Shown: in pieces, positions 5,213 to 6,276 of the stretch
How the letters are laid out: each line of letters begins with the position of its first letter
Position numbering within the stretch: the stretch's first letter is position 1
NCBI GenBank assembly: GCA_023387655.1
Contig: JAEWHR010000125.1
Coordinates: 1-6,276 of the forward strand
DNA from: Bacillota bacterium
GTDB lineage: Bacteria > Bacillota > Clostridia > Lachnospirales > Lachnospiraceae
Direction of reading: 5' to 3'
Length of the DNA: 6,276 bases
Notes under the pieces: generated by a model
The model's database searches: none
Seen by the model: only the letters and a program-made list of their open reading frames with translations
Told to the model about the DNA's origin: nothing
Program-made: the position numbers and the translations under genes

Positions 5213-6276
5213 ATGAGAAAATTTCATACACTTGAGTTAATAAAAACCAGAAAACATAAATCGAAACAAAGCTACACAACTTTCTTTGCAAAGCGTACTA
5301 TTAGGTGTTTCACACTATTTGCATTATCTACTATTATAATAACGTTAAGCGCTTGTTCCAAAAATTCCCCTTCAAAAGATTCACTTAATCCTACCCCTAC
5401 TGTATCGGAGATAGAAGATAGTGCACCAATTTCTAAGAGCTCCTTCAAGTTAAACACGATTGTATCCATTACTTTATATGACAGTCAGGATGAGAGTATC
5501 ATTGATGAAGCGTTTCAATTATGCGATTATTATGAGAATTTATTAAGCCGGACCAAAAAAGAAAGCGAAATCTATAAGCTAAATGAAGAAGGCCATAATG
5601 GCTACACAGTTTCTAATGAAACCATAGAACTCCTTACCATAGGTCTTAATTACAGCCAACTCTCCAATGGCGGTTTTGATTTGACACTAGAACCACTCAC
5701 AAGTCTTTGGAACATTGGAACAAGTGAAGCACGTCTTCCAAGTCCAAAAGAAATTGAGGATAAGCTAGATCATATTGGTTATCAGTATTTAAAATTAGAT
5801 GGCAATACGGTTACTTTTGAGAAAGAAGGTATGGGTGTTGATCTAGGTGCTATTGCAAAGGGTTATATTGCTGATAAAATAAAAGAATTTTTACTTTCAA
5901 AAGGCGTCAATAGCGCTATCATTAATCTTGGTGGAAACATCTTATGTGTTGGTGATAAGCCTAATGGTTCACCTTTTATGGTTGGAATTCAAAAACCGTT
6001 TAAAGACCGTAACGAAACGATAGCTGTTGTAGAAATTAATGACCTATCCGTTGTGTCGTCTGGTATCTATGAGCGTTATTTCACTGAGGGTGGTAAGAAT
6101 TATCATCATATTTTGAATCCAACCACTGGATATCCTTATGAAAATGATCTTATCTCCGTAACTATCATCTCAGAGAAATCTGTAGATGGGGATGCACTTA
6201 GTACTTCTTGCTTTGCGCTAGGCTTAGAAGAAGGTATGAAACTGATTGAATCTTTGCCTAATACCTATGCTGTATT
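5213..6276 (+). CDS. apbE: FAD:protein FMN transferase lipoprotein (3' end outside window)
   Basis: ApbE splits FAD and transfers FMN to a Thr of extracytoplasmic flavoproteins, with Mg2+. The 354 codons present cover most of the protein; the C-terminus lies beyond the window. A long basic N-region (1-31) precedes a hydrophobic segment and the lipobox LSAC with C48, so it is a predicted lipoprotein on the outer face of the membrane. A Ser/Pro-rich linker follows (about 49-72). Family motifs are all present: SRTKKESEIYKLN (112-124), GGFDLTLEPL (153-162), the signature VDLGAIAKGY (209-218), NLGGN (238-242), SSGIYERYF (282-290), HHILNP (298-303) and DGDALST (325-331), whose Asp and Thr belong to the metal site. 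The ATG at 5213 has AAGGAG with 7-nt spacing and a near-perfect promoter. No other ATG lies before the lipobox. It is divergent from the FMN-binding protein gene, its likely substrate. Confidence 0.95.
   Translation, partial: MRKFHTLELIKTRKHKSKQSYTTFFAKRTIRCFTLFALSTIIITLSACSKNSPSKDSLNPTPTVSEIEDSAPISKSSFKLNTIVSITLYDSQDESIIDEAFQLCDYYENLLSRTKKESEIYKLNEEGHNGYTVSNETIELLTIGLNYSQLSNGGFDLTLEPLTSLWNIGTSEARLPSPKEIEDKLDHIGYQYLKLDGNTVTFEKEGMGVDLGAIAKGYIADKIKEFLLSKGVNSAIINLGGNILCVGDKPNGSPFMVGIQKPFKDRNETIAVVEINDLSVVSSGIYERYFTEGGKNYHHILNPTTGYPYENDLISVTIISEKSVDGDALSTSCFALGLEEGMKLIESLPNTYAV

Noticed and set aside
5272..5469. Minus-strand 65-codon frame in apbE
   Set aside because: It lies opposite the well-supported apbE reading frame and has no start signals.

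Overview
The window looks like low-GC Firmicutes chromosome, most likely a Lachnospiraceae / Clostridium cluster XIVa anaerobe of the Lachnoclostridium phytofermentans type. The grounds are AT-rich intergenic DNA, strong AGGAGG-type ribosome binding sites, canonical sigma-A promoters, U-tract terminators and protein sequences typical of that group. The assignment is inferred from sequence character only.

Layout: (a) 1-500 has no supportable gene. It holds a short hairpin at the left edge, a degenerate tandem repeat of about 37 bp (228-355) and a strong-looking plus-strand promoter (443-471) facing the end of ilvC. (b) 501-2308 is a minus-strand branched-chain amino acid operon: promoter, ilvN (acetolactate synthase regulatory subunit), ilvC (ketol-acid reductoisomerase), rho-independent terminator. 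(c) 2309-2751 is intergenic, with a possible 48-codon gene remnant, overlapping inverted repeats and the terminator of the next gene. (d) 2752-4827 (minus) encodes a 691-residue membrane-anchored FMN-binding protein with four tandem repeats of about 122 aa. (e) 4828-5212 is a divergent promoter region, including a possible 8-codon upstream ORF. (f) From 5213 to the right edge (plus) runs apbE, a lipoprotein FAD:protein FMN transferase cut off by the window end.

How the genes work together: ilvN and ilvC supply the regulatory subunit of step 1 and the enzyme of step 2 of valine/isoleucine synthesis. The catalytic subunit ilvB is not here. The large FMN-binding protein and ApbE form an evident substrate-enzyme pair. 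ApbE covalently attaches FMN to a Thr in a D-x-x-(S/T)-G-A-T motif, and the large protein carries exactly such a motif (DGISGAT) near its C-terminus. Both proteins are predicted to act outside the membrane, so the pair is probably part of an extracytoplasmic redox system of the Rnf/PplA type.

The most striking point is the architecture of the FMN protein. The two halves of an RnfG-like FMN-binding domain lie at opposite ends of the chain. Between them are four PplA-like repeats whose flavinylation motif has been replaced by a uniformly conserved D-V-V-A-(S/T)-V-S. The sequence suggests a single flavinylated site displayed by, or serviced by, four structurally related domains that probably do not carry covalent flavin.
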